Assembly (NCBI GenBank): GCA_965368585.1
Contig: CBDUNM010000023.1
Span: forward strand, 1 to 45,754
Length of the DNA stretch: 45,754 nt
Reading direction: 5' to 3'
Origin: JARRQB01 sp965368585
GTDB lineage: Bacteria > Pseudomonadota > Gammaproteobacteria > Chromatiales > Chromatiaceae
Numbering within the stretch: the stretch's first letter is position 1; every line of letters begins with the position of its first letter. The translations under genes were made by a program, and so were the position numbers. Below, piece after piece: positions 16,270 to 25,662 of this stretch. The notes under the pieces are model-generated. The model ran no database searches. It was not told the origin of the DNA and was given only the letters and a program-made list of their open reading frames with translations.

Positions 16270-18515
16270 AAACCAGACCCCACGCGCTCTCGATTACCCA
16301 TTACGCGGTTATTGTTGCGGCGCTCACGCTTTGCCTGCTGATTGCCTTCGGCATTCTCACCTATCGTGAAATCCAGCAGGTCCAGGTCGAACTCGCCGCT
16401 TCCAGCCTGACGGCGGCGCAACAGGAACTTGATACGAAGATTGAGCAGGTATTCGAGCAGACGCGGCAAATCGCCCGCAAATTCGCCACGCGCGATGAAG
16501 TACGCCAGCAACTGAAAGCACCTCACTATTATCCTTATTGGCGGCAGCATCGCATATTGCACGCCGACGTGCTTCCGCCTCAGGTTATCGATGCCGACGT
16601 GTACAACAGCGAAGGCAAAGTACTCGCCTCCGGTGGCGAACGCTCCCTGCCGGAAACGATCAATCATCTGCTCGACGCGCCTCTCATTTCGTTCGACGAC
16701 GGAGAGCCCAGTATTATCGAAATCTCGCCGATATGGTCGCACGGCGGCGATGACGTTGCCGCAGGGCATGTTGCCATCCGGGCTCGCTTCCTGCCGATGT
16801 TGGCGGCAGGCGACTTTCGATTCATCGACAGCGCAAGCATTCGGTTTCCGCCCGAGAGTGAACAACCTATACCGCAAAGCATGACGGCATCGGCAATCCG
16901 CTTCGAACTGCGGGACAACCCGATGTCGACCAGTTTCGAGACCATACTACGCAACGCGATCTTGCGTCTCGGTGTGGTGATCGGACTCATCACGCTACTG
17001 ATATACCCGGCGATGGTGTACGTGATAGGCAAACCGCTTTGCGCCATTTCCAATCAGATCGATCACCTGAAACGAAATCCGCGCGCACTCGATACAAGCC
17101 AGGTCGATACCACATTCCCGATCGCCGAGATCGAGAAGATTCGCAATTCTCTGATGGAATATCACCAGCGCCTGGCCAACGTGAACACGAGCCTCAGCAA
17201 GAAGAACGAGGAATTGTCGCGGCTGGCGCAGCACGACGCGCTCACGGGCGTGTTGAATCGACGCGCCTTCGATGAACATTGGCGTGACATGAGCAAAGTG
17301 CTCGGCGATCATCGGTTCGGCGTGTGCATGATTCTGTTCGACGTCGTGCATTTCAAGGCACTGAACGACAGTTACGGACACCAGATCGGGGACGAGGTAC
17401 TCAAGGCGGTCGCCGGGTGCATCCAGGGTGTTTTACGGCGCGGCGAACACCTATTTCGTCTGGGCGGAGACGAGTTCGCCACACTGCTCATCGACTGCGA
17501 AAGCGAGGAGGTGCACCAAATCGCCGACCGTTGCCAACGGGCCATCGCAGCCTATCCGTTCGACCTGGCGGGCCTGAAAGAGCCGATCCGGGTGAGTATT
17601 GGGCTTTCGCACGCCCCGACGGCCGCGCCCAACGTGCTCCAGTCGCTGCATTGGCAGGCGGACATCGCCATGCACTACGCGAAAAAACCGGGACGAACCA
17701 ATACGGCCGCGTTCAGGCAGGAAATGGCCGCCGGGGTCGAAGGGGTGTTTTCCAACCGCATCAACAATGCGATCTACGAGGCAATTATCAACGGCACCGG
17801 CCTGAAGATGTCCTATCAGCCGGTGGTTGATCTGCGCGACGATTCGGTCGCCTACTTCGAGGCACTGCTGCGCATCGACTACGAAGACGAGCAGATCATG
17901 CCCTCGAACATTCTTCCTGTCGTCGAGGCCCGGCGCCTGGAAACGGAACTCGACCGAGCCGTTATCAAATGCATTCGCAACGATATCGAAGCTGGGCGCA
18001 TTCCCCGCGGCAGCGGTCTGTCTATCAACGTGTCGGGCCCCACCATCAGCAGCCCCGACGTGGTCGGCTGGCTGATGGATCTGAAACCGTATCTGAAAAC
18101 GCACCGCTTCATCCTGGAAATCACCGAAACCGCGTTGATCACCCAGCTGGGCCTGGCAACGGAGACGCTGCGACACCTGCGATACGACGGCTTTCAGGTG
18201 GCGCTGGATGATTTCGGCAGCGGTTACTCCTCGGTGCGATATCTCGCCAGCATGCCGGTCGATATCGTCAAATTCGACATCTCCCTGATTCGACTCTTAA
18301 ACAGTCCCAGCCAGCGCAGTATCGTCTTGCATCTCGCCAGTATGATTATCGAATCCGGCCACGGACTCGTTGCGGAAGGAATAGAAACCGAGCGACTGCT
18401 TGACCATATCAGAGACGCGGGATTTACTCATGGCCAAGGCTATCTGTTCGGCAGGCCGGACGTGCGCCTGCGCAATTACGTATACTCCGGCCGCAACACC
18501 CAATCAGCCTCCTGA
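16266..18515 (+). CDS. Membrane GGDEF-EAL cyclic-di-GMP enzyme with periplasmic sensor
   Basis: The protein has 749 residues. There is a transmembrane helix at ~12-32, a periplasmic sensor region at ~33-230, a second helix at ~240-260, a HAMP-like linker with a short coiled coil, and GGDEF and EAL domains. The GGDEF motif (residues 400-404) is intact in RLGGDEF. The metal-site strand, however, reads FDVVHFK (D359, V360, V361) rather than the usual DID, so the first aspartate is kept and the second lost. The EAL domain has E532-A533-L534 in FEALLR, LSINVSG, LEITETA, LDDFGSGYSS (D648, D649), AEGIET and GYLFGRP, so phosphodiesterase activity is likely. It is translationally coupled to the small exported protein upstream. 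Confidence 0.92.
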   Translation: MKTRPHALSITHYAVIVAALTLCLLIAFGILTYREIQQVQVELAASSLTAAQQELDTKIEQVFEQTRQIARKFATRDEVRQQLKAPHYYPYWRQHRILHADVLPPQVIDADVYNSEGKVLASGGERSLPETINHLLDAPLISFDDGEPSIIEISPIWSHGGDDVAAGHVAIRARFLPMLAAGDFRFIDSASIRFPPESEQPIPQSMTASAIRFELRDNPMSTSFETILRNAILRLGVVIGLITLLIYPAMVYVIGKPLCAISNQIDHLKRNPRALDTSQVDTTFPIAEIEKIRNSLMEYHQRLANVNTSLSKKNEELSRLAQHDALTGVLNRRAFDEHWRDMSKVLGDHRFGVCMILFDVVHFKALNDSYGHQIGDEVLKAVAGCIQGVLRRGEHLFRLGGDEFATLLIDCESEEVHQIADRCQRAIAAYPFDLAGLKEPIRVSIGLSHAPTAAPNVLQSLHWQADIAMHYAKKPGRTNTAAFRQEMAAGVEGVFSNRINNAIYEAIINGTGLKMSYQPVVDLRDDSVAYFEALLRIDYEDEQIMPSNILPVVEARRLETELDRAVIKCIRNDIEAGRIPRGSGLSINVSGPTISSPDVVGWLMDLKPYLKTHRFILEITETALITQLGLATETLRHLRYDGFQVALDDFGSGYSSVRYLASMPVDIVKFDISLIRLLNSPSQRSIVLHLASMIIESGHGLVAEGIETERLLDHIRDAGFTHGQGYLFGRPDVRLRNYVYSGRNTQSAS

Positions 18516-18531
18516 ACAGGCGGCGCACTAG

Positions 18532-18548
18532 GAGGCTGTCCGAGAATA
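18532..18548 (+). repeat. MITE left terminal inverted repeat
   Basis: The 17-bp sequence GAGGCTGTCCGAGAATA is an exact inverse of 18737-18753. Confidence 0.9.
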
Positions 18549-18736
18549 GCGATTGTCGCGAGGGAGTTCCTGATTGTCGCCCGTTTTTCGATCATTTGAA
18601 GAGAAAAATCTTTCTGGAAGAGATCTTCGCGTAAACCCCGCAGGGGGGAAGCGCACGGATGCGCTGAACAATAACTGGGTCTGTTTAAAGAGGATGATCG
18701 GGAAAGGGGGCCAATTTGGGGCGTCCACAGTAGGTT

Positions 18737-18753
18737 TATTCTCGGACAGCCTC
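18737..18753 (-). repeat. MITE right terminal inverted repeat
   Basis: The 17-bp sequence TATTCTCGGACAGCCTC is the reverse complement of the left end. With the flanking CTAG the symmetry extends to 21 bases. Confidence 0.9.
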
Positions 18754-18795
18754 CTAGGCGCCGTAACCACCTCATCTACAGTATGCTTAACAGCC

Positions 18796-21700
18796 ATGCC
18801 TGACGACCGTATCCGCATTCGGGGCGCGAAGCAGAACAATCTGAAAAATATCGACGTCGATCTGCCGCTCGGTGAATTGACCGTCATCACCGGCGTGTCC
18901 GGGTCGGGCAAATCCTCATTGGCCTTTGATACCGTTTACGCAGAAGGCCAGCGACGCTACGTCGAGACCTTTTCACCTTACGCGCGACAGTTCCTCGACC
19001 GCATGGATCGCCCCAAGGTGGACCGGATCGACGGCATTCCACCGGCTATCGCCATCGATCAGACCAATCCCGTGCGCACGTCACGCTCCACGGTCGGCAC
19101 CATGACCGAGCTGAACGATCATCTCAAGTTGCTTTTCGCGCGCGCCGCGACGCTCTACTGCCACGGTTGTGGACATTCCGTGACGCGCGATCAACCCGAG
19201 ACCGTACTGGGCGCCCTCAACGCTGCGGTCGCTGACGACACCCGTGTCATGATCACCTTTCCGGTCAAGATACCTGCCACTTTTTCACAAGCCGAGATCG
19301 AGGGTTTTCTGCATGCGCAGGGTTACACCCATATCCATCAGCGCTCGGGCGACCTGCTGGAGGTCGTCCAGGATCGCACCCGCTTGACGTCGAACAACCG
19401 GGGCCGCGTGATCGAGGCGTTGGAACAAGCCTTCAAGCGCGGTCACGGCCACCTAACCGTCTACCCGCTCGACGACGCGCGCAATGCCGGTCAACCGATG
19501 AAGTATTCGACAGGGCTGCATTGCGCTCATTGCGACATCGATTTTCAGGACCCTTTCCCCAACAGCTTCTCGTTCAATTCGCCCATAGGCGCATGCGAAA
19601 CGTGCCGCGGTTTCGGCCGCGTGATCGGCATCGACTGGTCCTTGGTCGTACCGGATGAGGCGCAAAGCCTGTTCGACGGCGCAGTAAAACCCTTCCAGAC
19701 CGACAGCGCCTGGGAGCACCAAGAGAATCTTCTGGCGCATGCGCGCAAGCGCGGCGTCGCGACCGACTTACCCTGGAGGGATTTGAGCGCCAGCGATCGG
19801 CGCTGGATCATCGAGGGGGACGGCCCGAAAAAAAGACCGTCTGGCTGGTACGGGATCCAGGGATTTTTCGACTACCTGGAGTCGAAAGCCTACAAGATGC
19901 ATGTCCGCGTTCTGCTGTCGAAATACCGAAGCTACGACGCCTGCCCGGACTGCGCCGGCGCCCGTTTGAAGAACGAGTCGCTCAACTGGCGGATCGGCGA
20001 CCGCGCGTGCGCCGAATCGGTGCTCGATGACGCACACCGTTTTCGTCCCCGGCATATCACCATGAGCCAAGCGCACTGGGAGGCGCTCCCCGGTCTCAGC
20101 ATCCACGACTTGATGTGCCTGCCGCTGGATCGCTGCAAGCAGTTCTTCGCCCAATTCGTACCATCGCTGGCGCTGGACCAAGCCGCCGACCTGCTGCTGA
20201 AGGAAATTCGCGTGCGCCTGCAATATCTGCAGGACGTGGGTTTGAGCTATCTCACCCTCGATCGCCAATCGCGCACGCTGTCCGGCGGCGAAGTCCAACG
20301 CATCAATTTGACAACCGCGCTGGGTACCTCGCTGGTCAACACCTTGTTCGTCCTGGACGAACCCAGCATCGGTCTGCACTCGCGGGATATGCAACGGGTG
20401 ATCGGCGTGTTGCGCCGCCTGCGTGATGCGGGCAACTCGCTGATCGTCGTCGAGCACGACCCCGAGATCATGCTCGCGGCAGACCGATTGATCGACATGG
20501 GTCCGGGCCCAGGTGCGGCGGGCGGTCGCATCATCGCGCAAGGCGCGCCGGACGAAATACTGGAAAATGCCGCCTCCAGAACCGCCGAGTATCTTACCGG
20601 GCGGGCCGCGATCGGCGCCGCGCGGGAAATCGACCCGCCGGACGCCGAGACCGAGTATGTCACGATACGGGGCGCCGCCGAGCACAATCTGCGGAACCTC
20701 GACGTGGCTTTTCCGCTGCGGCGTCTGGTCTGCGTGACCGGGGTGTCCGGATCGGGGAAATCGACCTTGATCCACGACGTTCTGTACAACGCCTTGACCA
20801 AGCTGAAGGCGCAGCCCGAGCAGGCGCCCGGCGCGCACACGGCCATCGAGGGACACGAACTGATCGATGCGGTGGTGCTCGTCGATCAGTCGCCGATCGG
20901 CAAGACCTCGCGGGCGAACCCGGCGAGCTACGTCGGCGCACTGGACGGCATCCGCCAGCGTTTCGCCAAGGAACCGCTGGCGAAGGACCGCCGCTACACC
21001 GCCGGAACCTTCAGTTTCAACTCGGGCAACGGCCGCTGCCCCACCTGCGGCGGAACCGGTTTCGAACACGTCGAAATGCAGTTTCTTGCCGACGTCTACC
21101 TGCGTTGTCCCGACTGTGACGGCAAGCGTTTCCGCGCCAGCGTGCTGCAGGTCAAATATCAGGGACGCTCCATCGCCGACGTACTGGACCTCACGGTTGA
21201 CGAGGCGGTGGCGGTGTTTGCCGATGCGACGGACATCGTGCGCTCGCTGGAACCTTTGCGGGCGGTCGGTCTGGGATACGTGACGCTCGGCCAGCCCGTC
21301 CCGACACTGTCCGGCGGTGAATCGCAGCGCCTCAAACTGGCGGGATACCTGACCCCCAAGAAGCGGCGCAAGGGTCACACCCTGTTTCTGTTCGACGAGC
21401 CGACCACCGGCCTGCACTTCGCCGATATCGCAGTCCTCTTGCAGGCCTTTGAACGCCTGTTGCGTGCCGGCCATTCAGTGATCGTCATCGAACACAATCT
21501 GGATCTGTTACGCATCGCTGACTGGATCATCGATCTCGGACCGGACGGCGGCGAGCAGGGAGGACGCTTGGTCTGCACGGGGACTCCGGCACAGGTCAAA
21601 GACCACCCGGGCAGCCGGACCGGGCAGGCGTTGTCGGACTACGAGGCGCAACTGACCGCCCTGCGCCAAAGGCGCGGACGGGACCAGCGGCATACGTTGC

Positions 21701-24327
21701 CATCCCCGGAGAAGCGTCGCGAACCAGACAATACGATTGAAATACTCCATGCCCGCGAGCACAACCTGAAGAATATCAGCGTCAGCATCCCGCGAGAGAA
21801 ATTCACCGTGGTGACGGGCGTTTCGGGTTCGGGGAAAAGCACGCTCGCCTTCGATATCGTCTTCAACGAGGGCCAACGCCGCTACCTCGAATCGCTCAAT
21901 GCGTATGCGCGTCAGTTCGTGCAACCGGCCGCCCGGCCTGACGTCGACGCGGTCTTCGGCATACCCCCGACAGTGGCCATCGAACAGCGTACCAGCCGCG
22001 GCGGGCACAAAAGCACGGTCGGCACGCTGACTGAGATACACCACTTTCTGCGGCTTTTGTTCGTCAAACTCGGTATTCAATATTGTCCGGATTGTGAAAT
22101 CCCGATTCAACCGCAAACACGAGACGAAATCGCGGATCGGGTACTGGATGAATGGGCAGACCGCAATGTCGTCGTGCTGGCTCCGCTCATCATCGCCCGC
22201 AAGGGCATTTATAACGAGCTGGCGAAATGGGCGTCGCGCAAGGGTTTTATGCTGCTTCGGGCCGACGGCGAGTATTTGCCGGTCAACGAGTGGCCAGGCC
22301 TGGACCGGTACCAGGAACACAACATCGACCTTCCCGTCGGCGAGTGCGAGGTATCCGCCGATAACGAGCAATCCCTGCGCACGCTCTTGCAGCGGGCGCT
22401 GGACCAGGGCAAGGGAACCATTCGCATCGCGGATGCACGGACCCATGCTGAGAAACACTACTCTACCCATCGGGCATGCCCCGGCTGCGGTAAGAGTCTC
22501 GAAGAGCCGGATCCGCGCCTGTTTTCCTACAACTCGAAACACGGCTGGTGTCCGGCCTGCCTCGGCACCGGAGTCCAGATCCCGGATTTCGACGCGGCAC
22601 AAACGGGTGAGGAGGCGAGTTGGACGAAGCGTCAGGTTTCCATTGCCGAGCAACACCAGACCTGCCCGGCCTGTTGCGGCTATCGTCTCAATACCGAAGC
22701 CTTGTCGGTGTATTTCTCCGACTGGTCGATCGGCGACTATTCGACCTGTTCGGTCGATCAGGCGATCGATGTGTTCCGCGACCTGGAGTTGAGCGATAGG
22801 GAAGCTAGCATCGGGCGCGCTGTGATCGACGAGATCATTGCCCGCCTGCTGTTTCTCCAGGAGGTCGGTTTGGGCTACCTGAATCTCGACCGTGCCGCCC
22901 CCACCCTGTCAGGCGGCGAGGCCCAACGCATCCGACTCGCGGCACAACTCGGATCCAACTTGCGCGGTGTCTGCTATGTCCTCGACGAACCGACCATAGG
23001 CCTGCACGCGCGCGACAACAAAATGCTGCTGCGGACACTGCACAAGCTGGAGAACAAAGGCAACACGATCATCGTTGTCGAGCACGATGAGGAAAGCATC
23101 CGGAGCGCCGAGCACCTGATTGACCTTGGCCCGGGAGCAGGTACACGTGGCGGCCGGGTCGTGGTCCAAGGCGATATCGGCGCGTTGATCAGCAGTCCGG
23201 ACTCGGCGACCGGCCGCGCATTGGCATCCCCCCTGCAACACCCGATCCGGGGCGAGCGCCGACCCGTCGCGCCCGGCGACGCCTTGATGATTCGACGTGC
23301 GGCGCTCAACAATCTACAGCAGGTCGATGTATCGGTGCCGTTGCAACGACTGGTCTGCGTCACGGGCGTCTCCGGATCAGGCAAGAGCAGCCTGATACGC
23401 GACGTACTCTACGAAAACCTGAAAGCCGCGCTGGCGGCGACCGTGCGCCCGCGAGGACGACGCAAACACCTCTGGCAGGGCTGTGCCTCGATCGACGGAT
23501 GGCAATCACTGGGACGCGTGCTCGAAGTCGATCAGACGCCGATCGGCAAGACGCCCCGTTCCTGCCCCGCCACCTACATCGGTATCTGGGATGCGATTCG
23601 TAAGCTGTTCGCCGCCACCGCCGAGGCCAACCTCCGCGGCTACACCCCTGGGCGGTTCTCGTTCAACACCCAGGGAGGGCGTTGTGCCGCCTGCGAGGGA
23701 CAGGGGTATAGACGCATCGAAATGAGCTTTTTACCCGATGTGCAAGTGCCTTGCGACGTGTGCGCCGGCCAGCGCTTCAACCGCGAAACACTGGAAATCG
23801 AGTTCAAGCGAAAGAGCATCGGCGAGGTGCTCAAGCTGGCTGTGGACGAGGCGGTGGATTTCTTCAACGCCCACCCGTCCATTCATCACGCCTTGGCGCT
23901 GCTGCAAGACGTGGGCCTGGGTTATCTCACCCTGGGCCAGCATAGCCCTACGCTGTCCGGCGGCGAGGCGCAACGCATCAAGCTGGTCGCGGAGCTGGCC
24001 AAGGCCAAACCGACCACCCATCCGTCCCGACGTGCCAGATCGACCCTCTACCTGTTGGATGAGCCGACCGTAGGTTTGCACATGACCGATGTGGCAAAAC
24101 TGGTGCTCGTACTGCATCGACTCGTCGATGCCGGGCACTCCGTGATCGTCATCGAACACAATCTGGACGTCGTCGCCGAAGCCGACTGGATAGTCGATCT
24201 TGGTCCGGACGGCGGCGCAGGCGGAGGGCAAGTGATGCTGGAAGGCACACCGGAATCGTTCATCGAGAGTGCTGCATGCTCGCCGACGGCCACCGCGCTC
24301 GCTGATTTTTTGAACCGAAGACACTGA
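18796..24327 (+). CDS. uvrA: Double-length fused UvrA excinuclease subunit
   Basis: UvrA is the damage-sensing ATPase of nucleotide excision repair and is normally a ~940-residue protein acting as a dimer. This frame encodes 1843 residues from ATG 18796 (MPDDRIRIRGAKQNNLKN): two complete UvrA units in tandem. Walker A motifs GVSGSGKS lie near residues 31, 648, 1007 and 1523. ABC signatures LSGGE lie near 494, 837, 1370 and 1718, each followed by a DEP motif. The second unit begins at ~980 (IEILHAREHNLKN). Both units have UvrB-contact regions and zinc-finger cysteine pairs (CPTCGGTGFEHVEMQF; CAACEGQGYRRIEMSF). Longer in-frame starts fall inside or near the MITE and add no homology. Such covalent dimers are known in Chlamydiae and some other bacteria. 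The cell may also carry a normal uvrA. Confidence 0.94.
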   Translation: MPDDRIRIRGAKQNNLKNIDVDLPLGELTVITGVSGSGKSSLAFDTVYAEGQRRYVETFSPYARQFLDRMDRPKVDRIDGIPPAIAIDQTNPVRTSRSTVGTMTELNDHLKLLFARAATLYCHGCGHSVTRDQPETVLGALNAAVADDTRVMITFPVKIPATFSQAEIEGFLHAQGYTHIHQRSGDLLEVVQDRTRLTSNNRGRVIEALEQAFKRGHGHLTVYPLDDARNAGQPMKYSTGLHCAHCDIDFQDPFPNSFSFNSPIGACETCRGFGRVIGIDWSLVVPDEAQSLFDGAVKPFQTDSAWEHQENLLAHARKRGVATDLPWRDLSASDRRWIIEGDGPKKRPSGWYGIQGFFDYLESKAYKMHVRVLLSKYRSYDACPDCAGARLKNESLNWRIGDRACAESVLDDAHRFRPRHITMSQAHWEALPGLSIHDLMCLPLDRCKQFFAQFVPSLALDQAADLLLKEIRVRLQYLQDVGLSYLTLDRQSRTLSGGEVQRINLTTALGTSLVNTLFVLDEPSIGLHSRDMQRVIGVLRRLRDAGNSLIVVEHDPEIMLAADRLIDMGPGPGAAGGRIIAQGAPDEILENAASRTAEYLTGRAAIGAAREIDPPDAETEYVTIRGAAEHNLRNLDVAFPLRRLVCVTGVSGSGKSTLIHDVLYNALTKLKAQPEQAPGAHTAIEGHELIDAVVLVDQSPIGKTSRANPASYVGALDGIRQRFAKEPLAKDRRYTAGTFSFNSGNGRCPTCGGTGFEHVEMQFLADVYLRCPDCDGKRFRASVLQVKYQGRSIADVLDLTVDEAVAVFADATDIVRSLEPLRAVGLGYVTLGQPVPTLSGGESQRLKLAGYLTPKKRRKGHTLFLFDEPTTGLHFADIAVLLQAFERLLRAGHSVIVIEHNLDLLRIADWIIDLGPDGGEQGGRLVCTGTPAQVKDHPGSRTGQALSDYEAQLTALRQRRGRDQRHTLPSPEKRREPDNTIEILHAREHNLKNISVSIPREKFTVVTGVSGSGKSTLAFDIVFNEGQRRYLESLNAYARQFVQPAARPDVDAVFGIPPTVAIEQRTSRGGHKSTVGTLTEIHHFLRLLFVKLGIQYCPDCEIPIQPQTRDEIADRVLDEWADRNVVVLAPLIIARKGIYNELAKWASRKGFMLLRADGEYLPVNEWPGLDRYQEHNIDLPVGECEVSADNEQSLRTLLQRALDQGKGTIRIADARTHAEKHYSTHRACPGCGKSLEEPDPRLFSYNSKHGWCPACLGTGVQIPDFDAAQTGEEASWTKRQVSIAEQHQTCPACCGYRLNTEALSVYFSDWSIGDYSTCSVDQAIDVFRDLELSDREASIGRAVIDEIIARLLFLQEVGLGYLNLDRAAPTLSGGEAQRIRLAAQLGSNLRGVCYVLDEPTIGLHARDNKMLLRTLHKLENKGNTIIVVEHDEESIRSAEHLIDLGPGAGTRGGRVVVQGDIGALISSPDSATGRALASPLQHPIRGERRPVAPGDALMIRRAALNNLQQVDVSVPLQRLVCVTGVSGSGKSSLIRDVLYENLKAALAATVRPRGRRKHLWQGCASIDGWQSLGRVLEVDQTPIGKTPRSCPATYIGIWDAIRKLFAATAEANLRGYTPGRFSFNTQGGRCAACEGQGYRRIEMSFLPDVQVPCDVCAGQRFNRETLEIEFKRKSIGEVLKLAVDEAVDFFNAHPSIHHALALLQDVGLGYLTLGQHSPTLSGGEAQRIKLVAELAKAKPTTHPSRRARSTLYLLDEPTVGLHMTDVAKLVLVLHRLVDAGHSVIVIEHNLDVVAEADWIVDLGPDGGAGGGQVMLEGTPESFIESAACSPTATALADFLNRRH

Positions 24328-24430
24328 TCTTCCGCATTGCCACGCCGAAGCCGCCGCTTCGTTCAATCGGGTTTGCGCCAAGGGCCCCGGCCGCCGCTGT
24401 CAAGCGCCCTGAGCGCGCGATTTGAGGGGC

Positions 24431-24450
24431 TAATACGAATTGTGGTATTA
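24431..24450. promoter_or_regulatory. Operator-like inverted repeat TAATAC-N8-GTATTA
   Basis: TAATAC (24431-24436) and GTATTA (24445-24450) form a perfect 6-bp dyad in a short AT-rich island. It resembles a transcription factor site, with regulator unknown. Confidence 0.35.
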
Positions 24451-24737
24451 TTGCCGACTTCGCGAATGAGAGATGTACCTTAACGGTGACGCTTTACGGG
24501 GACACGGTCAGTCGAGGCGTAGCTGGGTCAGTTTGTAACCTGCCGATTGGACAAAGATCACTTTGATTACCAGCAAGCCGCAAAACGCCGCTCTGCACAG
24601 CCGCATTGTCCCAGACTCCGCCCAACGATGGTTATCAATGCATCTTGCTTCGGCACCGACCAGGGTACACATATTCGAATTTTCACTACCCCGCCGCGCC
24701 TGCGTGCGGTGGAGGATTAGCAAGACTTTGCCGTAAG

Positions 24738-24760
24738 CCGAATGATTCAATCGCATTCGG
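24738..24760. promoter_or_regulatory. Inverted repeat CCGAATG-N9-CATTCGG before small gene
   Basis: This is a perfect 7-bp dyad about 40 bases upstream of the start at 24799, followed by the AT-rich TACTAATTAG. It could be an operator or a leader hairpin. Confidence 0.4.
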
Positions 24761-24798
24761 TACTAATTAGTCGTACCGACGCCAGGAGGACAATCTGC

Positions 24799-25074
24799 AT
24801 GACCCAAGTTAACCTTTCCACGCCCACCCCGACCAAATCCAACGCTCCTCAGTATCGCGTTTCGACGGTCGAGAAGACCAAGGGACCTGGTGGCGCAGAC
24901 GGCAAGAACTGGCATCGGTACGTACTGGACGGAGTACGTTCCCCAATCATCGGCTATCGCCAGGGAACACTGAAGGAAGTGACCGCGTACGCAGAACAGT
25001 GCGCCGAAGATCTCAACGCCCGAGCATCCGGAAAGCGTTCACCCTGGGCGCCGCAACAGAAAAAATCTTCATAG
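24799..25074 (+). CDS. Small hypothetical protein
   Basis: The protein has 91 residues from ATG 24799, chosen for the excellent upstream AGGAGGA. An earlier in-frame ATG at 24742 lies across the inverted repeat at 24738-24760. The N-terminus is polar and rich in T, P and S, followed by a compact predicted alpha/beta core: YRVSTVEKTKGPGGADG, NWHRYVLDGVRSPIIGYRQG, EVTAYAEQCAEDLNARA. No signal peptide or membrane helix is seen. The core might be a small nucleic-acid or ligand-binding fold, but I do not recognise a family. It stands alone, with 208 bases to the next gene. Confidence 0.75.
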   Translation: MTQVNLSTPTPTKSNAPQYRVSTVEKTKGPGGADGKNWHRYVLDGVRSPIIGYRQGTLKEVTAYAEQCAEDLNARASGKRSPWAPQQKKSS

Positions 25075-25282
25075 GTTAAAACTGCCCGCCGCTCGGCTTG
25101 TCGAACTGACTTTCGTATACACCCGAGCGGAGCGCCTCTCCTTCGTGAAATCCACCGACATCCGGCCTTGCTTTCCGATCGGGAGTGGGTGGATTGCCGC
25201 CCAAGCGCAATCGGGTACGGCGCGGGTTGCGGCACCGCCAAGTTCGTCGACCTGACGTTCTTAAATTGTTAGGATCGGACCA

Positions 25283-25585
25283 ATGACAAATGATGACAAT
25301 AAGCTGGTCGCGATTATCAGCTACGGCACTCTGCTCGGCTGGATAATCGCAATTATCTTGCACCAGCAGCAACCATCAGAACTCGGTGGTTTTCATTTAC
25401 GTCAGTCGCTGGGACTGTACATCACCGCCGTGGTGCTTGGCTGGATACCGCTGATTGGCACCCCGATCGTGATGGTGCTGTTCGTTTTCTGGGTCCTGGG
25501 TCTGGTCGAGGCGGTCAGGGGCAGACAGCGCGCATTGCCCGTCATTGGCGGTTGGTACCAACAACTGCTTGGCTCTATCAAGTAA
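25283..25585 (+). CDS. DUF4870-like small membrane protein
   Basis: The protein has 100 residues from ATG 25283, preceded by TTAGGAT. There are three hydrophobic segments: LVAIISYGTLLGWIIAIIL, LGLYITAVVLGWIPL and GTPIVMVLFVFWVLGLVEA. HLRQSLGLYI between the first two is the conserved polar loop of DUF4870/Tic20-like proteins (FHxRQAL..). It is probably an inner-membrane protein of unknown function. It ends just before the terminator of the convergent cold-shock gene. Confidence 0.8.
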   Translation: MTNDDNKLVAIISYGTLLGWIIAIILHQQQPSELGGFHLRQSLGLYITAVVLGWIPLIGTPIVMVLFVFWVLGLVEAVRGRQRALPVIGGWYQQLLGSIK

Positions 25586-25607
25586 CCGCTCTGGTTTACG
25601 CAGCAAC

Positions 25608-25629
25608 AAAAAACCCCGCCGAAGCGGGG
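25608..25629 (-). terminator. Rho-independent terminator of the cold-shock gene
   Basis: Read leftward, CCCCGC-TTCG-GCGGGG is followed directly by TTTTTT, a textbook intrinsic terminator 34 bases past the csp stop. The UUCG-type tetraloop adds stability. Confidence 0.9.
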
Positions 25630-25662
25630 CTGGTCTCTAGCAGTTCGGCGCGCAGACGCGTG

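Larger units (their letters stand above)
18528..18757. mobile_element. 222-bp MITE with 17-bp perfect terminal inverted repeats and CTAG duplication
   Basis: GAGGCTGTCCGAGAATA at 18532-18548 is repeated in perfect inverse at 18737-18753, and each end is flanked by CTAG (18528-18531 and 18754-18757). The 222-bp body has no transposase frame. A CTAG target duplication fits the YTAR preference of the IS5 subgroup, and ends starting GAGGCTGTC also occur in IS1182-like elements, so the parent family is uncertain. It sits 12 bases after the GGDEF-EAL stop and ends 38 bases before the uvrA start, so it may supply or disrupt the uvrA promoter. Its body is open in frame with uvrA, which creates a false N-terminal extension. 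Confidence 0.88.
24328..24798. other. Intergenic region after uvrA with two inverted repeats
   Basis: No confident gene is present in these 471 bases. A leftward frame at 24508-24756 has some coding-like codon bias but no ribosome site or recognisable motif. The segment holds the inverted repeats at 24431-24450 and 24738-24760 and presumably the promoter of the small gene at 24799. Confidence 0.4.

Noticed and set aside
18574..18795. In-frame 74-codon extension at the start of uvrA
   Set aside because: Most of it lies inside the MITE and it has no UvrA similarity; homology begins exactly at ATG 18796.
19768..24381. Several long leftward frames opposite uvrA, up to 568 codons
   Set aside because: GC-rich antisense shadows; the plus strand has four complete ABC ATPase motif sets.
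24508..24756. Leftward 82-codon frame downstream of uvrA
   Set aside because: Some codon bias but no ribosome site, no recognisable motif, and it covers the dyad and the likely promoter of the gene at 24799.
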